Shown: positions 34,728 to 43,833, numbered from the stretch's first letter. The stretch: DNA of 64,000 bases from Nitrospira sp. (GCA_024998625.1 JACOEL010000002.1:62001-126000), one strand, 5' to 3'. Made by a program: numbers and translations. The notes: generated from the sequence alone by a model not told the origin.

Positions 34728-35483
34728 ATGAGCCAGAAATTACGCCCGGAGCGGGAACGGCTAGATCGCGTGCTGGTCAGCCGAGGGTTGGTTGCCAGTC
34801 GAGAAGACGCGGCTCGACTCATCTTGGCCGGCCTCGTCTGTGTGGACGGGGTGGTGGTTGATAAGGTGGCGAAACCGACCTTGTCGAATGCGAAGGTGGA
34901 GCTGACCGGGCCTGGGTCGCCCTATGTCGGTCGCGGGGGAGAGAAGCTGGCCGGCGCGCTGGATCAATTTCAGATCGATCCGAAAGGGATGATGTGCTTC
35001 GACGTCGGGTGTTCGACCGGGGGATTTACCGATTGTCTGCTGCAGCGCGGCGCCGCGCGTGTCTATGCTGTCGATGTAGGATATGGCCAGTTTGAGTGGC
35101 GCTTACGGCAGGATCCGCGCGTGGTGCTCATGGAGCGGACCAACATCCGGTATCTTGAGCCGGGTGCGATCCGGGATCCGATCGATCTGATTGTCATCGA
35201 TGTGTCGTTTATCTCGCTGACTCTCGTGCTGCCCTGTGTTGTGCCCTACCTCACTGAGTCCGGGTTTGTGATCACGTTGATCAAGCCGCAGTTCGAGGTG
35301 GGAAAAGGCCTTGTCGGTCGGGGTGGGATTGTTCGTGATGATGGTTTGCGGGAAGGAGCGGCCGACAAAGTGGTGGCGTGCGCACATCAGTTGGGGCTGG
35401 AGCTGGCGGATCGTATGGAATCGCCCATCGAGGGCCGAAAGGGCAATCGGGAAATCCTGGCCTGGTTCCGGTGCAGGGCGTGA
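34728..35483 (+). CDS. tlyA: TlyA family rRNA 2'-O-methyltransferase / putative hemolysin
   Basis: A 251-residue protein with an N-terminal S4 RNA-binding domain (about 8-65, RLDRVLVSRGLVASREDAARLI) and a C-terminal FtsJ-like methyltransferase domain. The SAM site is MCFDVGCSTGGFTDCLL, and the later blocks IDLIVIDVSFISL and LIKPQFEVGK carry the family Asp and Lys residues. Mycobacterial TlyA methylates C1409 and C1920 of rRNA, which affects capreomycin response. It lies close behind xseB, an arrangement seen in many bacteria. Confidence 0.88.
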   Translation: MSQKLRPERERLDRVLVSRGLVASREDAARLILAGLVCVDGVVVDKVAKPTLSNAKVELTGPGSPYVGRGGEKLAGALDQFQIDPKGMMCFDVGCSTGGFTDCLLQRGAARVYAVDVGYGQFEWRLRQDPRVVLMERTNIRYLEPGAIRDPIDLIVIDVSFISLTLVLPCVVPYLTESGFVITLIKPQFEVGKGLVGRGGIVRDDGLREGAADKVVACAHQLGLELADRMESPIEGRKGNREILAWFRCRA

Positions 35484-35654
35484 GAGGTACGAGTAGGGAA
35501 ATCAGTGAGTCTACGGCGGGTTTTGTCCGAGACGTTCACGCCCAAGGGCAACACGAAAACACTTTGCGGAAGCCCGCAGAAGGTGTAGGCTGACCATCAA
35601 TTGTTCGGTCAGGAGAACGGCACATCCGCAGACGAAGGAGAGGCGAGGAGACGT

Positions 35655-36578
35655 ATGAAAGTCTTGGTCACGGGGGGCGCAGGGTTTATCGGGTCACATG
35701 TCGTAGATCGTTTGCTCCAGGAGGGGCATGATGTTGTGGTGGTCGATAATCTTGTCACAGGAAAGCGGAAAAACGTCTCCAAGGCGGCCCAATTCTACAA
35801 GCTGGATATAGAAAACCCCAAACTGGAACGGATTTTTCGCAATGAACGGCCGTCAGTCGTGTTCCACCTTGCCGCTCAGATGAACGTGCGACGTTCGGTC
35901 GAAGATCCGATGTTCGATGCGCAGGTCAATGTGCTTGGGACGCTCAATGTTCTGGAACAAGCGTCGAAACATGGCGCGCGCAAGGTCGTCTTCTCCTCCT
36001 CCGGCGGGGCGATTTATGGAGAGCAATTGGCATTTCCTGCCCCGGAAACTCACATCACCCAGCCATTGTCGCCCTATGGCATCAGCAAGTTATGCGGGGA
36101 GCATTACCTGTCCTACTACCATCGGTTGAGCGGCATTCAAGTGGTGAGTCTTCGATATGCCAATGTGTACGGGCCGCGGCAGGATCCGGAGGGTGAGGCA
36201 GGAGTCGTTGCCATTTTCATTCAAAAGATGCTGCGTGGCGAACAGGCGGTGGTGAACGGAAACGGGCGTCAGACTCGCGATTTTGTGTTTGTCGAGGATG
36301 TCGTGGAGTCGAACTTGATGGCGATGGGTCCTGAGGTGGAGGGTGTATACAACGTGGGCACAGGAATCGAGACGTCCGTGAACGACCTCTTCAAAACCGT
36401 CGTCGATTTAACCAAGGTGGAGTTTAAGGAAGTGCATGGCCCGGCGAAGCGAGGCGAGCAAGCCAGAAGCGTCATCGACTCTACAAAACTCCACCGTGAC
36501 CTTGGGTGGGAACCGAAGGTCGATCTTCGAGAGGGACTACGGCGGACGGTCGAGTATTTTCGCGACGGGCTCGGATAG
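35655..36578 (+). CDS. NAD-dependent sugar-nucleotide epimerase (UDP-glucose 4-epimerase-like)
   Basis: A 307-residue short-chain dehydrogenase of the extended type. It starts with the NAD motif VTGGAGFIGSHV, then has FHLAAQMNVRRSVEDP, the catalytic Ser in SSSGGAIYG, and the YxxxK pair in PYGISKLCGEHY. Family members interconvert UDP-glucose and UDP-galactose or related sugars for envelope polysaccharides. The ATG at 35655 has GAGGAG four bases upstream and is preferred to the TTG at 35601. The precise substrate is not determinable. The stop is nine bases from the convergent rhodanese gene. Confidence 0.87.
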   Translation: MKVLVTGGAGFIGSHVVDRLLQEGHDVVVVDNLVTGKRKNVSKAAQFYKLDIENPKLERIFRNERPSVVFHLAAQMNVRRSVEDPMFDAQVNVLGTLNVLEQASKHGARKVVFSSSGGAIYGEQLAFPAPETHITQPLSPYGISKLCGEHYLSYYHRLSGIQVVSLRYANVYGPRQDPEGEAGVVAIFIQKMLRGEQAVVNGNGRQTRDFVFVEDVVESNLMAMGPEVEGVYNVGTGIETSVNDLFKTVVDLTKVEFKEVHGPAKRGEQARSVIDSTKLHRDLGWEPKVDLREGLRRTVEYFRDGLG

Positions 36579-36587
36579 CCGCCTGAG

Positions 36588-36908
36588 CTAATAGCGAGGC
36601 ACAGATGGGTCTACCTGAGTAGACCAGGCATCAATGCCTCCGATCAGGTTTTTCACCTTTCCGAAGCCTTGCTGCAGCAGAAACCCTGTCGCGTCCGCAC
36701 TTCTCATCCCGTGGTGGCACACGGCGACAATCTCGGCGTCACGGTCAAGTTTGCCAAGAGATTGCTGCAGGGTCGCCAGCGGGACCAGGATGGATCCCTC
36801 CAACTTGGCGATGGCATATTCCCATGGCTCCCGGACGTCTACCAGCACCAGCTTGTCGCCTTTATCCAGCCTCGACTTGAGATCCTTAGGGGTAATCGTG
36901 AAACTCAT
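36588..36908 (-). CDS. Single-domain rhodanese-like sulfurtransferase
   Basis: A 106-residue rhodanese domain with the N-terminal LVDVREPWEYA signature and the active-site loop CHHGMRS (Cys64). The ending GGIDAWSTQVDPSVPRY resembles the C-terminal rhodanese module of MoeB/MoeZ-type proteins. It probably transfers sulfane sulfur to a thiol or partner protein. GGAGGTG lies just upstream of the ATG, and a TATAAG box a few bases further upstream may be the -10. Confidence 0.85.
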   Translation of the reverse strand: MSFTITPKDLKSRLDKGDKLVLVDVREPWEYAIAKLEGSILVPLATLQQSLGKLDRDAEIVAVCHHGMRSADATGFLLQQGFGKVKNLIGGIDAWSTQVDPSVPRY

Positions 36909-37254
36909 TAGTGCACCTCCATCTTATACGATCGGATCATAAGGAGCGGCAAAAGGGGTGTCAACTCCGGTGTGGTCCAGCCACGCGTTGCATGGGGCCT
37001 GATCTCAAGATTCAGCGGTTTCAGCCCTAAGCTTAGAGATGAGAGGGCGAGGGTTGGAGCCTGACAATGAGTCGGCAGGTCACGCCTCTGGAGATGGTCG
37101 TTTTTTGTCGAATTGTGCAAATCCTGCCTAGTTTCTTGAGCGTAATCGGAATGAAGAAGGGGTAGAATTCTGACGTAAGTGCTTGATAACTTAAGCGCAA
37201 GCAGTGTTTGACGGTTTGCGTCGGCACGCAATTTGCTTAGACCGTGAGGGGGAC
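36909..37254. other. Divergent intergenic region between rhodanese and cutA
   Basis: These 346 bases contain no convincing gene. Next to the rhodanese start is an imperfect inverted repeat CTTAT/ATAAG (36923-36943) that includes its likely -10 box. Near cutA is a sequence resembling a sigma-54 -24/-12 element (37221-37237). The middle holds no tRNA and no strong stem-loop that I can see. Confidence 0.5.
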
Positions 37255-37584
37255 ATGGGAGCGAACGGTTCTGAGGTAGTGGTGTTTGTGACTGCGGCAA
37301 CAGCCGAGGAGGCAGAAAGACTCGGGCGGATCATTGTGGAATCCAGACTTGCTGCCTGCGCGAATGTCTTACCTGGCATTCGATCGATTTTCCGTTGGGA
37401 GAATAAGATCAACGTCGAAAATGAATGCCTGATGCTCATCAAAACAACCCTGGAGCGATACCCGGAGCTCGAAGCAGTCATTCGACGGCACCATAGCTAT
37501 ACCATCCCTGAGATCATCGCACTCCCAGTCATTGCGGGATCGGCGCCCTACCTGGAATGGGTTCGGGATGAGAGTCGTAAGTAA
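37255..37584 (+). CDS. cutA: Divalent-cation tolerance protein CutA
   Basis: A 109-residue trimeric protein of the CutA1 family. Visible hallmarks are VVVFVTAATAEEAERLGRIIVESRLAAC-type N-terminal strand and helix, the FRWENKI strand and RHHSYTIPEIIALPV, which contains the conserved HxSY metal-interaction site. The ATG at 37255 gives the usual family length and follows GAGGGGG. A GTG at 37204 would add an unrelated extension. Its role is associated with copper and other metal tolerance. Confidence 0.88.
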   Translation: MGANGSEVVVFVTAATAEEAERLGRIIVESRLAACANVLPGIRSIFRWENKINVENECLMLIKTTLERYPELEAVIRRHHSYTIPEIIALPVIAGSAPYLEWVRDESRK

Positions 37585-37619
37585 TTGATTCTAATAATGT
37601 AATTTTTGAAAACAAAGGG

Positions 37620-37648
37620 TTGACCATCGCGCGAGAGATCAGTACACT
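37620..37648 (+). promoter_or_regulatory. Sigma-70 promoter for the M23 peptidase gene
   Basis: TTGACC at 37620-37625 and TACACT at 37643-37648 are 17 bases apart. Transcription would start near 37655, about 48 bases before the gene, and an A/T-rich stretch lies just upstream. Confidence 0.6.
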
Positions 37649-37702
37649 GCAAAAAGTCAGTGGCTGAATTTTTGGATGAATCCGTGAAGGGGAGAGCGTC
37701 CT

Positions 37703-38722
37703 ATGAGCCAACAAGCGGCCGAAACAAGTGATGCCTATACTGTGGTGGTCTTTCGGGGGTCCTCCTCCAAGCCGTTACGGTTTAGTTTTCCACGGAAATT
37801 CGTGCGCAAGCTCCTGATCCTAGCTGCGATCCTGGTCGTGGCAGATCTGCTCGTTATCTCTCATTATGTGATTCGGACCGGAGAAGTCTGGCAATTGTCG
37901 GCGTTCCGGGCTGAGGCCATGGGCGCGCGTGAGCAGACGGCTGCCTTTTCCGCTGCGATTGATGACCTCAAGAAGCGTCTTTCGGCCATGGGTGAGGTGA
38001 ATCAACGGCTTCGGGTCATGTTGGGAATTGACGCCAGCAAGCCGGCCGGGGATTTAGCGAACGGACGGGGTGGTGAGGACGGTCCACTGCCGGATGGAAA
38101 AAACGGTGTGCAGGGAAGTGGATCAGCCACTTCTGGGCTGGAGCTGCGGCAGCAGGTCTCCGAAGCGCGTGATGCCAATCAGTCCGAAGTTGATTTTGCT
38201 ACGGAAAGTATTGAAGAGGTGACGCAGCAGGTTCGCGAAAGCCTTGATGCCCTTGTCCGAGAGGCTAAGCAACAGGAGGAAGCCCTCGAAAGCCTGACCC
38301 AAGTTGCGGAGCAACGTTCGACTCAGTGGGCGTCAACTCCCTCCATCTGGCCTGTGCGCGGATGGGTGACCTCGGCGTTTGGCCCCCGGGTCTCGCCATT
38401 CACCGAAAAGCCGGCCTGGCATGACGGTCTGGATATCGGTGCTCAGGCCAATTCCCCCGTCCAAGCGCCCGCGCTCGGGCGCGTCGTCACCGTAGCCTTT
38501 GACTCGAAAATGGGTAATATGGTCAAGTTGGACCATGGTTATGGGATCGAGACGGTCTATGGACACCTTGCCAAGTCGTTGGTGAAAGAAGGGCAGCGAG
38601 TGAAGCGGGGTGATGTGGTTGCGCTTGTTGGCAGCACCGGGCTTTCCACGGGGCCGCATCTCCATTACATGGTCAAGAAGAACGGCCAAGCGTTGGATCC
38701 GACCAAGTTTATTCTCGACTAG
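37703..38722 (+). CDS. M23 family metallopeptidase (LytM domain), membrane-anchored
   Basis: A 339-residue protein with an N-terminal cytoplasmic stub, one transmembrane helix (about 35-55), a charged coiled-coil region and a C-terminal LytM domain. The zinc site is intact: His240 and Asp244 in WHDGLDIGA, and His319/His321 in PHLHY. It should hydrolyse peptidoglycan cross-bridges or pair with a regulator at division sites. A disordered Gly/Asp/Ser segment lies at about 113-145. AAGGGGAG precedes the ATG. Confidence 0.88.
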   Translation: MSQQAAETSDAYTVVVFRGSSSKPLRFSFPRKFVRKLLILAAILVVADLLVISHYVIRTGEVWQLSAFRAEAMGAREQTAAFSAAIDDLKKRLSAMGEVNQRLRVMLGIDASKPAGDLANGRGGEDGPLPDGKNGVQGSGSATSGLELRQQVSEARDANQSEVDFATESIEEVTQQVRESLDALVREAKQQEEALESLTQVAEQRSTQWASTPSIWPVRGWVTSAFGPRVSPFTEKPAWHDGLDIGAQANSPVQAPALGRVVTVAFDSKMGNMVKLDHGYGIETVYGHLAKSLVKEGQRVKRGDVVALVGSTGLSTGPHLHYMVKKNGQALDPTKFILD

Positions 38723-38919
38723 TCTTTTTGCATTCCTTACGGCTTTCGAGTGAAGTTTGCCTGTTCCCTTCCTCTTTCTCCGTTGTAATCCCCGACTGCC
38801 CGCTTCCTGGTCCAGCTCTCCATCCCTATGCAACACAGTCCCTGCGTCCCATTACTTCGTCGAATGCCGTGGTATACTCCGCACTTTCTTGAAATTCCTG
38901 CTATCACGAGGAACATTGC

Positions 38920-40602
38920 ATGAGTGATTTGGAGATCGCTCGTTCTATCCCTCACAAGCATATATTCGAAGTCGCACAGTCCTTAGGCATTCATTCTGAT
39001 GATCTGGTCCCGTTTGGGCGCTACAAGGCCAAGATCGCCCCCACGCTGGGTGAGCGAATCCAGAACAGACCGCTGGGACGATACATCCTGGTTACGGCCA
39101 TCAATCCAACGCCCCTCGGTGAGGGCAAGACCACCACCTCAATTGGGCTGAGCATGGGGTTGTGCCGTCTAGGTCATCGAGCCGCCGTCACGCTCAGGCA
39201 GCCTTCCCTAGGACCGGTCTTCGGAATCAAAGGGGGCGGTACCGGTGGCGGAAGAGCCCAGGTTCACCCGATGGAAGATATCAATCTGCATTTCACCGGC
39301 GATGCGCATGCCGTCTCTGCAAGCCACAATCTCCTTTCCGCATTTGTCGATAACCATCTGTTCCACGGAAATACGCTCAAGGTCGATCCGAACGGGATCA
39401 GATGGCCGCGCACGCTTGGGGTGAGTGACCGCGCGCTTCGCGACATTCTCCTGGGAGAGGAAACCGGGCGGCGGCCGGGGAAGTTTGTGATTACAGAGGC
39501 GTCGGAAGTCATGGCGGTGCTGGCCCTGGCGACCGACCATGCAGATCTTCGCCAACGCCTCGGGAGAATTCTGGTCGGCCTGACAAAGAGTGGACAGATG
39601 GTGCGTGCTGAGGAGTTTGGCTGCGCCGGCTCCATGGCCGTACTGCTGAAGGATGCCTTGTTGCCGAATCTCGTGCAGACCCTGGAAGGAACTCCGGCGT
39701 TCGTTCATGCCGGACCGTTCGGCAACATCGCGCATGGCAATTGTTCGATTGTCTCCGATCGGTTGGCGTTACATTGTGCAGACTATGTGGTGACTGAAGC
39801 TGGATTTGGGAGTGATTTAGGTGCGGAAAAGTTCTTCAATATTAAGTGCCGTACGTCCGGTCTTCGTCCGGATGTCGGGGTAGTGGTGGCGACCTTGCGT
39901 GCGCTCAAGCTTCATGGCGGTGGAGGAATCGTGAAATCCGGTGTTCCGCTGCCGCTCGGTGTGACGGGGCCGAATCAGGCGGCGCTGGAGCAGGGCTTCG
40001 CCAACCTCGAACAGCATATTGCCAATGTTCGGGCGCATGGAGTGCCGGTGGTGGTCGCAGTAAACGCATTCAAGGATGATTCAGTCGATGAATTACACTG
40101 GGTGTGCGAACGAGCATTGGCGGCAGGTGCCTCGGCAGCTGCGGTGTCGACCCATTGGTCCGATGGCGGACGGGGAGCGGAGGAGCTGGCCAGGGCGGTC
40201 GTCAAGGTTGCTGCGCAAGGCGCGCAATTCAGCCATCTCTATGATGTGACCTCGCCCGTCAAGAAGAAGATTGAGACCATCGCTACCAGGATCTATGGGG
40301 CGGCCGGCGTGTCGTTCTCGTCTCAGGCAGAGCGGGACGTGGAGTTGGCGACACGATTGGGATTCGATCGACTTCCCATTTGCATGGCGAAGACCCCGCT
40401 TTCACTCTCGCATGACCCCGCCGTGAAGGGGCGGCCCTCCGGGTTCACGGTGCCGATTCAGGAATTGCGGATTCTGGCCGGGGCTGGGTTCCTCACCGCG
40501 GTCTGCTCAGGCATTCAGTTGATGCCGGGTCTGCCGAAGAAGCCTACCGGGGAACGGATCGATGTAGACCCACAATCGGGTCAAATCGTGGGCCTGCAGT
40601 AG
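38920..40602 (+). CDS. fhs: Formate-tetrahydrofolate ligase
   Basis: A 560-residue enzyme that makes 10-formyl-tetrahydrofolate from formate, ATP and tetrahydrofolate. The ATP loop is NPTPLGEGKTTTSIG (about 62-76), followed by RQPSLGPVFGIKGGGTGGG and FTGDAHAVSASHNLL. Length and motifs match the family. A TATACT box at 38873-38878 lies upstream without an obvious -35. It feeds one-carbon metabolism for purines and methionyl-tRNA formylation. The stop is seven bases from convergent hflC. Confidence 0.92.
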   Translation: MSDLEIARSIPHKHIFEVAQSLGIHSDDLVPFGRYKAKIAPTLGERIQNRPLGRYILVTAINPTPLGEGKTTTSIGLSMGLCRLGHRAAVTLRQPSLGPVFGIKGGGTGGGRAQVHPMEDINLHFTGDAHAVSASHNLLSAFVDNHLFHGNTLKVDPNGIRWPRTLGVSDRALRDILLGEETGRRPGKFVITEASEVMAVLALATDHADLRQRLGRILVGLTKSGQMVRAEEFGCAGSMAVLLKDALLPNLVQTLEGTPAFVHAGPFGNIAHGNCSIVSDRLALHCADYVVTEAGFGSDLGAEKFFNIKCRTSGLRPDVGVVVATLRALKLHGGGGIVKSGVPLPLGVTGPNQAALEQGFANLEQHIANVRAHGVPVVVAVNAFKDDSVDELHWVCERALAAGASAAAVSTHWSDGGRGAEELARAVVKVAAQGAQFSHLYDVTSPVKKKIETIATRIYGAAGVSFSSQAERDVELATRLGFDRLPICMAKTPLSLSHDPAVKGRPSGFTVPIQELRILAGAGFLTAVCSGIQLMPGLPKKPTGERIDVDPQSGQIVGLQ

Positions 40603-40609
40603 CGGAGTG

Positions 40610-41470
40610 TCAACGCTGTTTCAGGTACCGGAAGAATTCTGATTCGGGACTGACGAGGATGGTGGTCTTGTCCTTGAGGGTCTTGCGGTAGGCTTCCATG
40701 GTGCGGGTAAACTCGAAAAAGTGCGGATCCTGGCGATAGGCATCGGCATAGATGCGGAACGCCTTGGCGTCCCCGCCTCCGCGCAGTTCTTCCGATTCTC
40801 GATAGGCCTCTGCGAGGATGATCTCCCGATCTTTCTCCGCCTCCGACTTGATTTTCTGAGCCTCCTCCGCGCCCTCTGCGCGATACTGCTTCGCTTGCCT
40901 CTCCCGCTCGGCCTGCATGCGTGAAAACACAGCCTTTTCATTCTGCTCAGGCAGGTCGGCTCGTTTAATCCGCACGTCCTGGATTTCGATGCCATAGGCC
41001 GACGCTTTTTCGTTGGCGCGTTGGGTGACCACGGCCATGAGTTGCGCACGGGCCGATGAGACGATTTCCGCCAGATCGTGCCGGCCTAATTCCACCCGCA
41101 GTTCCGAGTAAATAATATCGTGCAGGCGCTGGAGCGCACCGCGCTGACTTTGGAACGCCTGATACACCTTCAGCGGGTCGGTGATCCGCCATTTTGCAAA
41201 GTTATCGAGCAGCAGAGTCTTCTTGTCCTGAGTAATGACGTCTTGCGCATTGGAGTCGTAGTCTAGGAGGCGCTTGTCGAAGTACGTGACTTCTTCGATG
41301 AACGGCATTTTGAGGTAGAGGCCACCTTCGGTCACATTCCTGACCGGCTTCCCGAGCTGGACTACGATGGCATTCTGGGTCACGTCCACAATGTAAAAAG
41401 GCGACGCACCGAGAACGAGCAGCCCGAGAACAATGCCGACGAATGCCAGGATAAATCCTTGCTTGCTCAT
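40610..41470 (-). CDS. hflC: Protease modulator HflC
   Basis: A 286-residue SPFH/prohibitin-family protein with one N-terminal membrane helix (about 6-25) and a long helical C-terminus rich in QAERERQAKQYRAEGAEEAQ-like repeats. With HflK it forms a large periplasmic-facing complex around the FtsH protease and modulates its activity. The ATG overlaps the hflK stop by three bases (ATGA), so translation is coupled. Confidence 0.9.
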   Translation of the reverse strand: MSKQGFILAFVGIVLGLLVLGASPFYIVDVTQNAIVVQLGKPVRNVTEGGLYLKMPFIEEVTYFDKRLLDYDSNAQDVITQDKKTLLLDNFAKWRITDPLKVYQAFQSQRGALQRLHDIIYSELRVELGRHDLAEIVSSARAQLMAVVTQRANEKASAYGIEIQDVRIKRADLPEQNEKAVFSRMQAERERQAKQYRAEGAEEAQKIKSEAEKDREIILAEAYRESEELRGGGDAKAFRIYADAYRQDPHFFEFTRTMEAYRKTLKDKTTILVSPESEFFRYLKQR

Positions 41471-42504
41471 GGCGTGCGCTCCTGCGTCGAGCTGGTCGGG
41501 GCCGGTTTGGAGAACCGATCGAGCGGCAGATAGGGCAGGGCACGGTCCGCCCCTTTGCCGTCCAGGACAAATTTATCAATGTGGGGGAGCACGTCTTCAA
41601 GGGTCTCGATATAGATCCGCTTGCTGATAATGTCTTTCGCCTGGTTGTATTCTTTCAGCGTCGCGAGGAACCGATTGGCTTCGCCCTGGGAACGATTGAG
41701 CCGCGCCTGCGCATACCCTTTGGCCTGGTTCACCAACTGGGCCGCTTCACCCTTGGCTTTGGGGGTAATGTCGTTGCGGTAGCCCTGGGCCTGGTTGATC
41801 AGCTTTTCGCGGTCTTCCTTGGCGTTGGTGACGTCCTTGAACGCGGCGGCCACGGCTTCCGGTGGGTCGACATCCTGCAATTGGACTGCGGCAACCTGTA
41901 CGCCGGTCTTGTACTCGTCCAGAATGCGCTGCAGCAGTTCCTGCGTGTCGTGCTGGATCTGCGCCTTGCCGGTCGTCAGCGCTTCGTCGATCTTGCTCTT
42001 CCCGATGACTTCCCGCATCGATGCTTCCGCCGCTTTTCCGATCGTGTCGTCGATGTCCGCGACATTGAACAGATATTCGCGTGAACTCTTGATCTTATAT
42101 TGAACGATGAATTCAATCGCCAGGATGTTCATATCGCCGGTCAGCATGAGGGCTTCCTGCGGCACCATTTGCTGGCGCGCCTGCCGATCGGTTCGAAAGC
42201 CGATTTCCACCCGATGCAGCTTGGCTACCTTCGGTTGCAGCACGCTTTCGACGACGGGGATCTTCATGTGTGGGCCGGGATCCACGACGCGCACGGGGAT
42301 GCCGAAGCGTTTCACCACGCCTTCTTCGTCCGGCGCCACAATAAAAGCGCTCTGCCAAATAAGGAAGACCGTGAAGGCGACGAGGAGAAGGTTGCGAAAA
42401 CCGCCGGTAGGCAACAGATTGCGGAGTTGTCCTTGGGCCTGCTTGAAGGCCTGATCCAAATCGTCGCCCTTCTTGCTCCAAGGGTCTTTGGGGTCCCAGA
42501 CCAT
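41467..42504 (-). CDS. hflK: FtsH protease activity modulator HflK
   Basis: A 345-residue SPFH protein. The N-terminus MVWDPKDPWSKK is followed by a membrane helix (about 45-65) and an SPFH domain beginning QSAFIVAPDEEGVVKRFG, then a helical region with repeated AKGYAQARLNRSQGEA-type segments. It partners HflC. The ATG at 42504 fits the family N-terminus better than the TTG at 42516. Neither has a strong SD. Confidence 0.9.
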   Translation of the reverse strand: MVWDPKDPWSKKGDDLDQAFKQAQGQLRNLLPTGGFRNLLLVAFTVFLIWQSAFIVAPDEEGVVKRFGIPVRVVDPGPHMKIPVVESVLQPKVAKLHRVEIGFRTDRQARQQMVPQEALMLTGDMNILAIEFIVQYKIKSSREYLFNVADIDDTIGKAAEASMREVIGKSKIDEALTTGKAQIQHDTQELLQRILDEYKTGVQVAAVQLQDVDPPEAVAAAFKDVTNAKEDREKLINQAQGYRNDITPKAKGEAAQLVNQAKGYAQARLNRSQGEANRFLATLKEYNQAKDIISKRIYIETLEDVLPHIDKFVLDGKGADRALPYLPLDRFSKPAPTSSTQERTP

Positions 42505-42594
42505 GTAGTGGCTCAATTCAGTGAGGGTGGCAATGTCGCCAGCTGGTCACCTTAGCAAAGTGAGGACCGTCGAGCAACACATAAAGGCGACCAG

Positions 42595-42622
42595 TTGATT
42601 TATCAAGATTCGTTGATATATG
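42595..42622 (+). promoter_or_regulatory. ars promoter with overlapping ArsR-type operator
   Basis: TTGATT (42595-42600) and TATATG (42617-42622), 16 bases apart, form a -35/-10 pair. Over it lies the inverted repeat ATCAA-N6-TTGAT (42602-42617), and the -35 itself adds another TTGAT. Binding of a dimeric ArsR repressor here would block RNA polymerase. The same repeat recurs before arsM. Confidence 0.65.
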
Positions 42623-42645
42623 TTCTTGTCATGAAGGGAATCACG

Positions 42646-42951
42646 GTGCGTAGTCCGGCGCGGGCGGCAGAGTTGTTTCATGCACTTGCTGACCCGACGC
42701 GATTGGAGATTCTGGACGAGCTGAAAGAGGGCGAGTGCTGCGTGTGCGAACTGACAGATCGCCTGCAGGCCGGGCAGTCGCGGCTCTCATTTCATCTGAA
42801 GGTACTCAAGGGTGCGGGAATGATTGTGGATCGACGAGAGGGCCGATGGATGTACTACTCCGTGAACGCCGAGGCCCTTGCGGAGCTCGATGACCTCGTC
42901 GATTCGCTCAAGCAGGCGAAGCGGGCGCGCCGCGCCACCGGCTGCTGTTGA
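42646..42951 (+). CDS. arsR: ArsR family metalloregulatory repressor
   Basis: A winged-helix repressor of about 101 residues. It has HALADPTRLEILDELKEG and the metal-site helix ECCVCEL, in which clustered cysteines bind As(III) and release DNA. The recognition helix is QSRLSFHLKVLKGAG, and the C-terminal RRATGCC adds further cysteines. The GTG at 42646 is chosen because AAGGGA lies six bases upstream and fits the promoter position. An ATG at 42631 is in frame but has no SD. It heads the arsenic operon. Confidence 0.9.
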   Translation: MRSPARAAELFHALADPTRLEILDELKEGECCVCELTDRLQAGQSRLSFHLKVLKGAGMIVDRREGRWMYYSVNAEALAELDDLVDSLKQAKRARRATGCC

Positions 42952-42971
42952 TTTTTTTTTCTGCCCAATAG

Positions 42972-42987
42972 ATCAATGAAAGTTGAT
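42972..42987 (+). promoter_or_regulatory. Second ArsR-type operator, upstream of arsM
   Basis: ATCAA-TGAAAG-TTGAT has the same arms and six-base spacing as the site before arsR. It lies 22 bases ahead of the arsM ATG and just after a run of nine T that follows the arsR stop. It suggests that arsM and the rest of the operon have their own ArsR control. Confidence 0.6.
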
Positions 42988-43008
42988 GCATAAGGAGGAG
43001 GCGCTGAA

Positions 43009-43833
43009 ATGGACGCACAAACGATTCGAGAGCTGGTCAAGGAAAAGTATGGTGAAGCGGCCGCAAGAGCCAAGAGCGGAGGCAGTTCCTGCTGCGGAGC
43101 TTCTCCCGCGCTCATGAATGTCGATCCGATCACGTCCAATCTGTATTCAGATCAGGAGCGTCAGGGGTTGCCGGCGGATGCCGTGGCGGCATCGCTGGGC
43201 TGCGGGAATCCAACGGTTCTGGCTGACCTTCATGCCGGTGAGACGGTGTTGGATCTGGGGTCCGGCGGCGGCATCGATGTATTGCTTTCCGCCAAGAAAG
43301 TCGGTCCGACGGGGAAAGCCTACGGGTTGGATATGACTGAGGAGATGCTGGCGTTGGCCAGAGAAAATCAGCGTGCAGCCGGCATGGAAAACGTCGAGTT
43401 TCTGAAGGGCGAAATCGAGCACATCCCGCTGCCTGATCGTTCCGTGGATGTGATCATCAGCAATTGCGTCGTGAATTTGTCCGGCGAAAAGGAGCGCGTG
43501 CTGGCGGAAGCCTTTCGCGTCCTGCGTCCCGGCGGCCGGCTGGCGTTATCCGATATTGTGGTGCGAGGGGCCGTTCCCTCGGAGATCCGACGGAATCTCG
43601 AATTGTGGGCCGGTTGTGTCGCCGGCGCGTTGGAAGAGACGGAGTATCGGGACATGCTGGCCAAAGCGGGGTTCGTCGAAATCGGAATCGAGCCGACGCG
43701 CATCTATCACGCCGAAGACGTGAAGGAATTGCTGATCGGCACAGAGCTCTCCAGTGATCTGCTCGTGGCCCAAGTCGAGGGCAAGTTCCTGAGCGCATTC
43801 ATTCGGGCCAAGAAACCGGCTGTGACGGTCTAA
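43009..43833 (+). CDS. arsM: Arsenite S-adenosylmethionine methyltransferase ArsM (stand-alone)
   Basis: A 274-residue class I methyltransferase. The SAM motif is VLDLGSGGGID, followed by DMTEEML. The As(III)-binding cysteines are visible as Cys65 (SLGCGNP), Cys153 (SNCVVNL) and Cys203 (WAGCVAGA); the last two are 50 apart, as in characterised ArsM. An additional Cys28-Cys29 pair sits near the N-terminus. It converts arsenite to methylated species, some of which are volatile. AAGGAGGAG precedes the ATG. It is downstream of arsR and upstream of acr3. Confidence 0.9.
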   Translation: MDAQTIRELVKEKYGEAAARAKSGGSSCCGASPALMNVDPITSNLYSDQERQGLPADAVAASLGCGNPTVLADLHAGETVLDLGSGGGIDVLLSAKKVGPTGKAYGLDMTEEMLALARENQRAAGMENVEFLKGEIEHIPLPDRSVDVIISNCVVNLSGEKERVLAEAFRVLRPGGRLALSDIVVRGAVPSEIRRNLELWAGCVAGALEETEYRDMLAKAGFVEIGIEPTRIYHAEDVKELLIGTELSSDLLVAQVEGKFLSAFIRAKKPAVTV

